Below are positions 1 through 5,662 of a stretch of DNA of 8,349 nt, in pieces; the stretch's first letter is position 1; every line of letters begins with the position of its first letter. This stretch comes from an uncultured Verrucomicrobiota bacterium (lineage in GTDB: Bacteria > Verrucomicrobiota > Kiritimatiellia > RFP12 > UBA1067). The stretch is from contig CALCDB010000120.1 of NCBI GenBank assembly GCA_937901395.1, positions 1-8,349 of the forward strand. Reading direction: 5' to 3'. The notes under the pieces were generated by a model. That model searched no databases and had not been told where the DNA came from. It worked only from the letters and a program-made list of their open reading frames with translations. The position numbers were made by a program, and so were the translations under genes.

Positions 1-364
1 TGAAAAGCGGCTCGGTTATATCTTCTCCTGTAATCTCGAACTTACCTTTGCCAATGAAGGTGATGCTCGCGTCCGCACCCGATACGAATGCTGCCGTATT
101 GACTGAATCCTTACCATCATTCTTAATCGTGTATCCACCAGACTCCAACTTAAGGCCACCCTTAAAGTTCACATTCGCAAATTCATAATCACCTTCACCT
201 AGCTGAAGTGTCACGAGCTCGTCGAAATCCCTATTCGTGTACTTACCCGGAACAAGACCACTCTCGCCTTCGCCAGCCGGAATTTCCTCCGCACGAACCG
301 AAAGTCCACCTACCGAGATGACCAACGCAATGGCAACCGACGTCAATTTCTTTATTGGTTTCAT
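1..364 (-). CDS. secreted beta-rich protein, N-terminal 121 residues (C-terminus off window)
   Basis: A minus-strand frame opens at the ATG at 364-362 and runs off the left edge. Seen: the protein begins MKPIKKLTSVAIALVIS, a charged N-terminus followed by a hydrophobic core, with a likely signal peptidase site after V-R-A (residue 25). The mature part is rich in Gly, Lys, Thr, Phe and alternating hydrophobic residues, with no cysteine. It resembles the start of an exported beta-helix or adhesin-like surface protein. The start is supported by a purine-rich AGGTAAGGAT at 371-380 just upstream and by a strong promoter at 432-460. It is the only gene of a separate transcription unit visible here, reading in the same direction as the aro operon. 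No domain family can be named, and function is unknown. Export is fairly certain; the beta-helix call is inference from composition. Confidence 0.72.
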   Translation of the reverse strand, partial: MKPIKKLTSVAIALVISVGGLSVRAEEIPAGEGESGLVPGKYTNRDFDELVTLQLGEGDYEFANVNFKGGLKLESGGYTIKNDGKDSVNTAAFVSGADASITFIGKGKFEITGEDITEPLF

Positions 365-370
365 AATATT

Positions 371-380
371 ATCCTTACCT
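371..380 (-). promoter_or_regulatory. ribosome binding site of the secreted protein gene
   Basis: On the minus strand this reads AGGTAAGGAT, 6 nt before the ATG at 364. The identical 10-mer occurs again at 487-496, where no start codon follows, so the second copy is probably chance or a relic of a duplicated leader. Confidence 0.5.
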
Positions 381-431
381 TAAGTTAAAAACTATGTAAT
401 ATACAAAAATTCTCCATTTGAATTGAGGAAT

Positions 432-460
432 ATAATACCACAAAACACTGTCGCCGTCAA
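432..460 (-). promoter_or_regulatory. sigma70-type promoter for the 1-364 gene
   Basis: On the minus strand there is a -35 TTGACG (460-455), a spacer of exactly 17 bp, and a -10 TATTAT (437-432). The -10 is preceded by TGG, which fits an extended -10. Predicted transcription start is near 425, giving a leader of about 60 nt before the ATG at 364. It is the best promoter match in the intergenic region and lies correctly placed upstream of a gene. Confidence 0.72.
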
Positions 461-584
461 CTATCCAACCTTCCTACGCTTTCCCAATCCTTACCTCTAC
501 ACTTTAACTTTATAATTTTCTATATGCCTCCAACCTCTCTCCATTTTCTCCAACTCTACACGGCCATCCTCTTCAACTTCTTTA

Positions 585-610
585 TCCTCCGTAGCCTTGG
601 CGTAGGAGGA
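585..610. repeat. imperfect inverted repeat TCCTCC...GGAGGA
   Basis: TCCTCC at 585-590 pairs with GGAGGA at 605-610. The 14-nt interior contains GCC-TT-GGC, which could form an inner mini-stem. No T-run follows on either strand, so it does not look like a terminator. It resembles the small dispersed intergenic palindromes of some PVC-group genomes, but that is an impression and not a search result. Confidence 0.45.
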
Positions 611-630
611 CAACTCTTCTCCAACCTCCC

Positions 631-648
631 AATCCTGTCAATCCTGTC
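631..648. repeat. tandem 9-bp repeat, two copies
   Basis: AATCCTGTC is present twice in direct succession (631-639 and 640-648), reading GACAGGATT twice on the minus strand. It is followed by AAAATCTCAC. It sits in the pyrimidine-rich spacer and overlaps no gene. Confidence 0.6.
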
Positions 649-767
649 AAAATCTCACTCTTCAACCCCCAATCGGCTAACTTGCCCATATGTCGAATGG
701 ATAGTTCAAATATGAGGAAATAATGCTAAAAATATGCACTTTTCGTATTGAGCGTATGCACGACTCA

Positions 768-849
768 GAAATGGCGGCATTTCACCCCAGAAATGGCGCC
801 ATTTCACCCCACAAATGGCGGCATTTCTACCCGGAAATGGCGCCATTTC
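768..849. repeat. core of the array: four tandem 16-bp palindromes
   Basis: GAAATGGCGCCATTTC is a perfect palindrome at 790-805 and 834-849. Copies at 768-783 and 812-827 have GCGG instead of GCGC at the centre, and the 812 copy starts with C. Units alternate imperfect/perfect and are separated by 6-bp C-rich spacers, giving an exact 22-bp period. Confidence 0.88.
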
Positions 850-956
850 TCACCCGTGCAACTATATGCAACGCCTCATGCATCGGGGAGCAACGAATCA
901 TGCAACGGTATGGAATGAACCATGCAACGGCATGGGAAAGGTGATGTAACGGCATC

Positions 957-995
957 AAAAAGGCAACTTCTGCCCATCAAAAGCGCCAAGTGCGC
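957..995 (-). terminator. rnc: two tandem mini-hairpins with T-runs after rnc (weak terminator candidates)
   Basis: Read on the minus strand, a transcript leaving rnc meets GCGC-ACTTG-GCGC (995-983) followed by TTTT, then GGCA-GAAGT-TGCC (974-962) followed by TTTTT. Both have 4-bp GC-rich stems and 5-nt loops. They lie 21 bp apart and are part of the 22-bp array. The stems are short for intrinsic terminators, so this is a tentative call, but no better terminator is seen downstream of the operon. Confidence 0.35.
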
Positions 996-1037
996 CCATT
1001 AATAGCACAATTTATCCCTATGCGACTGCGCTACTCG

Positions 1038-1688
1038 CTAACCAAGCCGTGCAAGCAATTTTGATGCGGCGAGTTGCTCCGCCGCCTTATGCGAGCCAGC
1101 CGATGCTTCCGCATAGCCAAAACCCTCAACCTCTACCCGGACGGTGAAAACTGGCGCATGCGCCTTGCCTTCCGTCCTCAATAATGTATATATTGGATGT
1201 TGCGGCGGCTTCATCGCCTGCGCCTTTACCTGCAACTCGCCTTTGGGATTATCCTTCCACTCCCCGCCTTCCGCCTTTGCGCTCAGCCCCAAGGTCTCGA
1301 ACACGATCCGCGCCGCCTGCCAACCCCCATCAAGATACGCTGCGCCGATTATCGCCTCGATTGCATCCGCCAGGGTCTTCGAGTGCTTGGGCAATTCACC
1401 GCTTGCACGATTGCGCTTCAACTGCGCCGCGAGATTATGTCGCTCCGCCGCCTCGCTCAATGCCGCGGTGGAGACCATACGCGTGCGCCGAACCGTAAGC
1501 GAACCCTCGGCATCCGCCTTGAATTCGCCAAACACTCGCTCCGCGCTCAACATCCCAAGAACGGCATCCCCAAGAAATTCAAGCCGCTGATTATCATGCG
1601 CCTCCGGAAAATCCATCCGATACGATGGCGTGGTCAATGCCTCTTCAAGCAATTCCGCTCGCTTGAATTCATAACCCAAAACTGTCAT
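1038..1688 (-). CDS. rnc: ribonuclease III
   Basis: Double-strand-specific endoribonuclease (216 aa) acting on rRNA precursors and structured RNAs in the cytoplasm. Seen: the nuclease domain occupies about residues 1-145 with the family signature NQRLEFLGDAVL at 33-44 (metal ligands E37 and D41) and the second acidic pair in LADAIEAIIGAAYLDGG (D108, E111). A double-stranded RNA-binding domain spans about 148-216, starting NPKGELQVKAQA and ending with the A-G-S-H-K-A-A-E helix (A197-E204). Length is near the lower end of the family range; both domains are complete. The ATG at 1688 overlaps the end of the aroA-E-K fusion by 20 nt, so it is the last gene of the operon and translationally linked to it. 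Immediately downstream lies the hairpin-rich 22-bp array, potential structured RNA in this gene's own 3' region. Confidence 0.95.
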   Translation of the reverse strand: MTVLGYEFKRAELLEEALTTPSYRMDFPEAHDNQRLEFLGDAVLGMLSAERVFGEFKADAEGSLTVRRTRMVSTAALSEAAERHNLAAQLKRNRASGELPKHSKTLADAIEAIIGAAYLDGGWQAARIVFETLGLSAKAEGGEWKDNPKGELQVKAQAMKPPQHPIYTLLRTEGKAHAPVFTVRVEVEGFGYAEASAGSHKAAEQLAASKLLARLG

Positions 1689-3765
1689 AGTGTTCCTTCC
1701 TCTCCATCATAAGTTTTTCAAGCGCTTCACGCGTGGGAGCGAGCGGACGCATATTGCCGCGCATTCTCCGCCAGAGCGTATCCGTATCGGCGGTAAGCGG
1801 AATTATTCTCCCCGTCTCGCGGGCAAGCGCCCGTGATTCCGCCGCTAATAACGTTCCCCCGCCCAAGGCGACTACCATATTCTCGCGCTTCGCCACTTCT
1901 CCAAATACGCCGCTCTCTATCCGCCTGAATCCCTTCTCGCCCTTCCCGGCGAAAATCGCGGAAAGCGTCGCGCCTTGCAGCCGTTCAATTTCCGCATCGA
2001 GGTCGACGAATGGACGATTCAATGCGAATGCGGCCGCTTTGGCGATTGTCGATTTTCCCGCTCCCGGCGGACCGTAGAAGTAGATATTCTGCGCCTTGGC
2101 GGCATCGACATTGGCGAGTTCCGCAGTGCGTGCGGCTTGGGCGATTAGCATAACCATTCCATCCACCGCCTTCAAGCCGCGTTCGCGAGCCGTTCTCACG
2201 AGACACGTAGGCGAAGGATTGTAGACGAGATCGATTACCGCCATCGCCTTGTGAAAACGTGATATGTCAATCGGCGCGACATCGCTAAGCGTGCCTACTG
2301 GAGTGGCGTTGACGATTATCTCGGCGTCATAATCAAGATTATCCCCACGATGATCAATCGTGATTTTCGCCCCGTGATCGGAAAAGACCGCCGCCGCCGT
2401 CTTGCTCGCGCCGCCCTTGCCGAGAATCAACGCTTGCCGTCCATCATACTCCGCCAAATCCATCACGCTCGCGCAAAGCCGCTCGAAGCCATGATAATCG
2501 GTATTATCTCCATATAGCGAACCATCTTCGCGACGAAGAACTAAATTCACGTTGCCCAATCGCTTGGCCAATGGCGAAAGCTCGTCGCAAAATTCAAGCA
2601 CTCGCTCTTTATATGGCGTCGTTACATTAAGCGCAACGAAATCCTCTGTGCGGAAAAAGCGCGCAAGTTCCTCCGCGCTCCGCTCGTGAAGACGATACTG
2701 GTAATCGCCAAACATCCTATGGATTAGCGGCGAAAGCGAATGTGAAAGCTTCGCGCCCAATAGCCCTAAGCGAATGGGCCTTACCCGCGCGAAATCATCC
2801 CAGAATTTTGGATACGACTTCTCCACGCAAGCGTAATCATCAAGTAGCAATCGTTTACCGGACAACACCGAACCCACGGCGGCGGCCATCGCGATTCGAT
2901 GATCATGGCGAGTAATTACCATATCGCCATTGCGTAGCGCTTCGATCATCGCCTCGGTAGCGGCGAGGCGGTCGCTTTCCTTAAGACGCAAACGTTCGGT
3001 GCCCATGAAGCGAACTCGCCTGCCGGTAAAAGCCGCATGAACCGCCAATACTGGATAGAGATCGGGATGTTGGGCGATATCTACGCAATCCGCCTTGAGC
3101 AACATCGGCGCGGCGCTATCGCCCTGACGCGAATCTTCTCTCAGCCCCGCTACCTGCACTCCCATCGCAAGAAACGTGGCCGCATGCGTCCAATCGCCTT
3201 CCACGACGATGCGCCCCTTAAGATGATAATGTTGGCGGCCGGGAATGCGCCAACTATCCCCGCTTCGCATGAACTTGACGCCGGATTCCTCAAGCACTTG
3301 CTCGGTAAGCCCGACGTACGATGCGCTTTCAAGCGTCCCCTCCACGCTTATCGTGCTATCCCAATCGGCGAGCGGCAACGCCATCAACAGTCCGGAAATG
3401 AACTGCGAAGATACATTCCCCGGAACTACGTAATGCTCCTTGCGCTCGAATGGCAGAGTCGGACGTCGCTTAAGCGATTCTCCCATCGTGAACGCGCCCT
3501 TCAGTCCCATCACCGCCGCGATTGGAGTAAGCAGCCGCAGAGTAGTGGCGCTTTCGCCGCAATTCCAGTCGCTTTCGCCGGAAAGCATCGCATGTAAACA
3601 ATCTCGCGTGGCCATCAAATCCCGAGACCAACCATTGATGACTATTTCGCTATGCGTATCACTGAGCGCATTGGCGATGAGATAACGATGCGCGAGTGAT
3701 TTTGAAGATGGCAGGGTTACAACCATTCGCCCAATCTCTTTAATGGCACCTCGCGAATCTCGCAT
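1669..3765 (-). CDS. aroA-aroE-aroK: trifunctional shikimate enzyme: EPSP synthase - shikimate dehydrogenase - shikimate kinase fusion
   Basis: One uninterrupted frame carries three consecutive cytoplasmic shikimate activities. Residues 1-329, EPSP synthase: K22, S23, R27, SSQ 119-121, D235, K262/E263/R266, D288-H-R290 and K316 match the known active-site set. Residues about 330-556, shikimate dehydrogenase: SHSLS 341-345, NVTTPYK 380-386, GDNTD 419-423, GKGGAS 449-454, NATPVG 486-491. Residues about 559-698, shikimate kinase: Walker A GPPGAGKS 565-572, D588/D590, FRRIE 613-617, GGGT 635-638, lid RPLAP 673-677. All parts are shorter than usual: AroA lacks about four strand-hairpin segments, AroE's cofactor loop is shortened, and AroK stops at Y-D-S-F-G-L without the usual last strand and helix. 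The start at 3765 overlaps aroB by 49 nt. An ATG at 3726 (10-nt overlap, AAAGAGA upstream) is a real alternative, but the longer form keeps the N-terminal family register. Confidence 0.93.
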   Translation of the reverse strand: MRDSRGAIKEIGRMVVTLPSSKSLAHRYLIANALSDTHSEIVINGWSRDLMATRDCLHAMLSGESDWNCGESATTLRLLTPIAAVMGLKGAFTMGESLKRRPTLPFERKEHYVVPGNVSSQFISGLLMALPLADWDSTISVEGTLESASYVGLTEQVLEESGVKFMRSGDSWRIPGRQHYHLKGRIVVEGDWTHAATFLAMGVQVAGLREDSRQGDSAAPMLLKADCVDIAQHPDLYPVLAVHAAFTGRRVRFMGTERLRLKESDRLAATEAMIEALRNGDMVITRHDHRIAMAAAVGSVLSGKRLLLDDYACVEKSYPKFWDDFARVRPIRLGLLGAKLSHSLSPLIHRMFGDYQYRLHERSAEELARFFRTEDFVALNVTTPYKERVLEFCDELSPLAKRLGNVNLVLRREDGSLYGDNTDYHGFERLCASVMDLAEYDGRQALILGKGGASKTAAAVFSDHGAKITIDHRGDNLDYDAEIIVNATPVGTLSDVAPIDISRFHKAMAVIDLVYNPSPTCLVRTARERGLKAVDGMVMLIAQAARTAELANVDAAKAQNIYFYGPPGAGKSTIAKAAAFALNRPFVDLDAEIERLQGATLSAIFAGKGEKGFRRIESGVFGEVAKRENMVVALGGGTLLAAESRALARETGRIIPLTADTDTLWRRMRGNMRPLAPTREALEKLMMERKEHYDSFGL

Positions 3766-4655
3766 TCGCCGATACGTCGCGGCACGACCAATTTTATCAC
3801 GCCCCCAACGCGCTTCTTGTCGTTGGCGATGAATTCAAGTATGCGCGATTTATCCTCCGCCGAAAACTCACGCGCCATGAAACCGAAAGCATCCAACGCC
3901 TCGCCAATCTCGGGGACCTCTCGCGCCACGATGCGCATACCCAACGCGATTGCCTCGCCATGCGAGATATGGTAATTGCTGACGCGCTCAATGGCATGCC
4001 CGAAAGTATGACCAAGGTTAAGCAACTGGCGCTTGCCATGATCGTGAAAATCCTCCGCGACTATCGCTTCCTTGAGTTGCACGCATCGCTCGACGGCGAA
4101 TTCAAGATCATCACGAATACGAGGGATGAGCGTCGGCTCGAAAAGAATCGCCATCTTTAGCATCTCCGCGTATCCATTCTTGAGCTCGACTTCCGGCAAG
4201 GTTCTTAAATACTCAAAATCGCGCAAGGCGAATTCACAGCGCCAAAACGCACCCGCCAAGTTCTTGCCGGCCTCCAAGTTCACGCCCGTCTTGCCCCCCA
4301 CGACCGCATCGACCATCGCCAATAACGTGGTGGGAATCGCCCCCCAGCGAATCCCGCGCATATACGTGGCCGCCGCGAATCCAGTAAGATCGCTCACCGT
4401 CCCACCGCCCAACGAAATCATTACATCGCTACGCCCAATGCCCAATGCCGCCAAGCCATTGACGAGTTCGACGTATGTGGAGATTGACTTCGATTTCTCG
4501 CCCGCCGGAAACACGATTCGCTCGACGGCCATCCCCGTCTCCTCCAGCGCCCTTACCGCCGCATCTCCATAATGACGATCTACATTGGAATCAGTAATTA
4601 ACGCCGCTTTCGTCGCATTCGTAAATCGTCTGCGAATCGATTGGAAATCAACCAT
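3717..4655 (-). CDS. aroB: 3-dehydroquinate synthase
   Basis: Converts DAHP to 3-dehydroquinate, the second shikimate step; NAD- and divalent-metal-dependent. Seen in 312 aa: the NAD-binding GGGTVSDLTGFAAATYMRG (83-101), the PTTLLAMVDAVVGGKTGVN block (108-126), KNLAGAF (131-137), and metal ligands E164 (in NGYAE), H216 (LGHTFGHA, with H220) and H232 (HGEA). NDKK (278-281) is near the C-terminus. The usual family length is about 340-370. The shortfall is mainly at the N-terminus, which starts almost directly at the strand ALITDSNV, and between E164 and H216. The ATG overlaps the upstream thioredoxin-like gene by 8 nt, and the end overlaps the aroA-E-K fusion. The fused enzyme next door takes the pathway further, so the pair forms a shikimate block lacking only dehydroquinase between them. 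Identity is secure. Confidence 0.95.
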   Translation of the reverse strand: MVDFQSIRRRFTNATKAALITDSNVDRHYGDAAVRALEETGMAVERIVFPAGEKSKSISTYVELVNGLAALGIGRSDVMISLGGGTVSDLTGFAAATYMRGIRWGAIPTTLLAMVDAVVGGKTGVNLEAGKNLAGAFWRCEFALRDFEYLRTLPEVELKNGYAEMLKMAILFEPTLIPRIRDDLEFAVERCVQLKEAIVAEDFHDHGKRQLLNLGHTFGHAIERVSNYHISHGEAIALGMRIVAREVPEIGEALDAFGFMAREFSAEDKSRILEFIANDKKRVGGVIKLVVPRRIGECEIREVPLKRLGEWL

Positions 4656-5541
4656 TACCGAACTTCTTGATTAAGTCATCCAATGCGCTCAGCACTTTCT
4701 GCTTATCGCCTTCGACATGCTTTGGAACTTTCGCGGACTTCAACTTCGAATGCATCGCCTTGAACTCTTCGCGCGTCTTGGGGTATAGCTTCGCCTTGAT
4801 CTCCTTGTTCGCCGCTTCCTCATCGCCAGGATAGTTCGCTTTGATCTTGCCGCACTCTTCATTAAGATTGGCGAGAACCTCCGAGATATGATTATCGACC
4901 GGCTCCACATCGGTGAAGAACGCATAATTCTTTCGATAGCCAAGCTTGCCATCCTTATCCGCCTCCAATATTTCGTTCACGAGGGGACGATTCCGAACCT
5001 GAAACATCGTGCCCTTATCTTTCAAAAAGGCATCAAGCTTCTTGATGCGCTCTGGATCATCCTTCGATAATGCCTTGATCGCCAAACCATCGCGAACCGA
5101 GTTCACCAGCTCGGCATACGCCTTCGCTCCGCCCGGCTGATACCCCATCCTCTTCAACACCTCGCCCTGCTCCGATAAGATAAGCACCGATGGATAGCCC
5201 CCGATTCCATATTTCTTCACCAACTTCGGATTCTCGACTTTCGCTTGCTTCGAGAGCAATTCCTGATTCTTCGGACGATCCACAAAAAGCAAAACGAAAT
5301 TGGGCTTTACCTTCTTTACGAATTCACTTTGCGATAATACCTCGCGCTCCAACTTCATGCACCACCCGCACCAGTCGCTACCCGAGAACACCGCGAATAT
5401 CAACTTATGATCCTTCTGCGCCTCGTTGAGCGCGAGCTCATAATTATCGGTAAAGCCTTTGGGGGTTGAAGCGCCTACTTTCGCCAAGGACACTATCGAA
5501 AGCATTGCCGAGAATGAAAAGATAAACAACTTGCGAATCAT
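4648..5541 (-). CDS. secreted thioredoxin-fold protein with uncharacterised C-terminal domain
   Basis: Likely an exported thiol-disulfide protein (297 aa). Seen: signal peptide MIRKLFIFSFSAMLSIVSLA with a probable cut near V-G-A-S (22-25). A thioredoxin-like domain follows at about 30-155: LIFAVFSGSDWCGWC has the redox pair C58/C61 (CGWC), and a G-Y-P-S turn gives the cis-proline P117. Residues about 160-297 are lysine-rich, probably helical and match nothing I recognise; no further cysteine is present. The ATG at 5541 was chosen because GGAAGGAG lies at 5556-5549, and a frame extension to 5610 would run into the tRNA. It follows tRNA-Gln by 27 nt with no terminator between, and overlaps aroB by 8 nt, so it is co-transcribed with the aro genes although no functional link is evident. 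It resembles the thioredoxin_7/DUF255-like class; the exact substrate is unknown. Confidence 0.85.
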   Translation of the reverse strand: MIRKLFIFSFSAMLSIVSLAKVGASTPKGFTDNYELALNEAQKDHKLIFAVFSGSDWCGWCMKLEREVLSQSEFVKKVKPNFVLLFVDRPKNQELLSKQAKVENPKLVKKYGIGGYPSVLILSEQGEVLKRMGYQPGGAKAYAELVNSVRDGLAIKALSKDDPERIKKLDAFLKDKGTMFQVRNRPLVNEILEADKDGKLGYRKNYAFFTDVEPVDNHISEVLANLNEECGKIKANYPGDEEAANKEIKAKLYPKTREEFKAMHSKLKSAKVPKHVEGDKQKVLSALDDLIKKFGNG

Positions 5542-5568
5542 AATTAACTCCTTCCTGCCACGCGGCTT

Positions 5569-5642
5569 TGGTTGTCCGGGATGGATTCGAACCATCTCGA
5601 AGGGTATCAAAAACCCCTATGCTGCCATTACATCACCGGACA
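5569..5642 (-). tRNA. tRNA-Gln (UUG), CCA encoded
   Basis: A complete cloverleaf on the minus strand, 74 nt: acceptor TGTCCGG/CCGGACA (5642-5636 with 5579-5573), D-arm ATGT/GCAT with a GG-containing loop, anticodon stem GGGGT/ACCCT, and 7-nt loop TTTTGAT with anticodon TTG. A 4-nt variable loop and T-arm GATGG-TTCGAAT-CCATC follow, then discriminator A and encoded CCA at 5571-5569. The U1-A72 pair and the TTTTTGATACC anticodon arm are typical of bacterial glutamine tRNAs. The discriminator is A, where the E. coli glutamine tRNA has G. It is the first gene of the transcription unit that continues into the thioredoxin-like gene. Confidence 0.94.
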
Positions 5643-5662
5643 ATTAAAATCAGTTGCCACAT

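Larger units (their letters stand above)
461..680. other. gene-free, strand-asymmetric pyrimidine-rich stretch
   Basis: The plus strand is strongly pyrimidine-rich (the minus strand purine-rich). CTCCAAC recurs at 528-534, 548-554 and 619-625, and there are small repeats at 585-610 and 631-648. No credible gene was found: the only sizeable frame (524-715, plus) has no ribosome binding site and a composition that simply reflects the pyrimidine bias. It lies between the promoter of the left gene and the 22-bp array. Confidence 0.45.
689..1021. repeat. 22-bp-period phased array (about 15 units) between rnc and the left gene
   Basis: A mark recurs every 22 bp although the sequence changes along the array. 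TATG occurs at 689, 711, 733 and 755 (four exact copies, each 22 bp apart). Four near-identical palindromic units follow at 768, 790, 812 and 834, then three related units at 900, 922 and 944 (ATGCAACGGTAT, ATGCAACGGCAT, ATGTAACGGCAT). After these, C/T-A-T recurs at 909, 931, 953, 975, 997 and 1019. Many units hold a short inverted repeat with centres close to 22 bp apart (775.5, 797.5, 819.5, 841.5, 863.5, then 905.5, 927.5, 949.5, 968, 989). The period is not a multiple of 3, so coding cannot explain it. It starts 17 bp past the rnc stop. Function is unknown: a chain of RNA or DNA hairpins, phased protein sites, or a decaying minisatellite are all possible. Confidence 0.8.

Noticed and set aside
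524..715. 63-codon plus-strand frame with a hydrophobic start
   Set aside because: Its leucine, serine and phenylalanine richness follows from the pyrimidine-rich strand; no start signal and it runs into the 22-bp array.
723..944. 73-codon plus-strand frame over the palindrome array
   Set aside because: The 22-bp repeat is not a multiple of 3, so each unit is read in another frame. There is no ribosome binding site or family resemblance; the frame is an artefact of the array.
689..1021. CRISPR array
   Set aside because: Units are 22 bp with no conserved repeat plus unique spacer structure of the usual 50-75 bp period, and no cas genes are nearby.
1197..1712. 171-codon plus-strand frame over rnc
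   Set aside because: Antisense shadow of a well-supported rnc gene; product has no family resemblance.
1669..3765. Three separate aro genes merged by a sequencing error
   Set aside because: The frame is open over all three domains with smooth linkers and no frame change at either domain border; loss of two independent stops by error is unlikely.
5542..5610. N-terminal extension of the thioredoxin-like gene to an ATG at 5610
   Set aside because: It would overlap the tRNA-Gln and place 23 residues before a clear signal peptide; the ATG at 5541 has a strong ribosome binding site.
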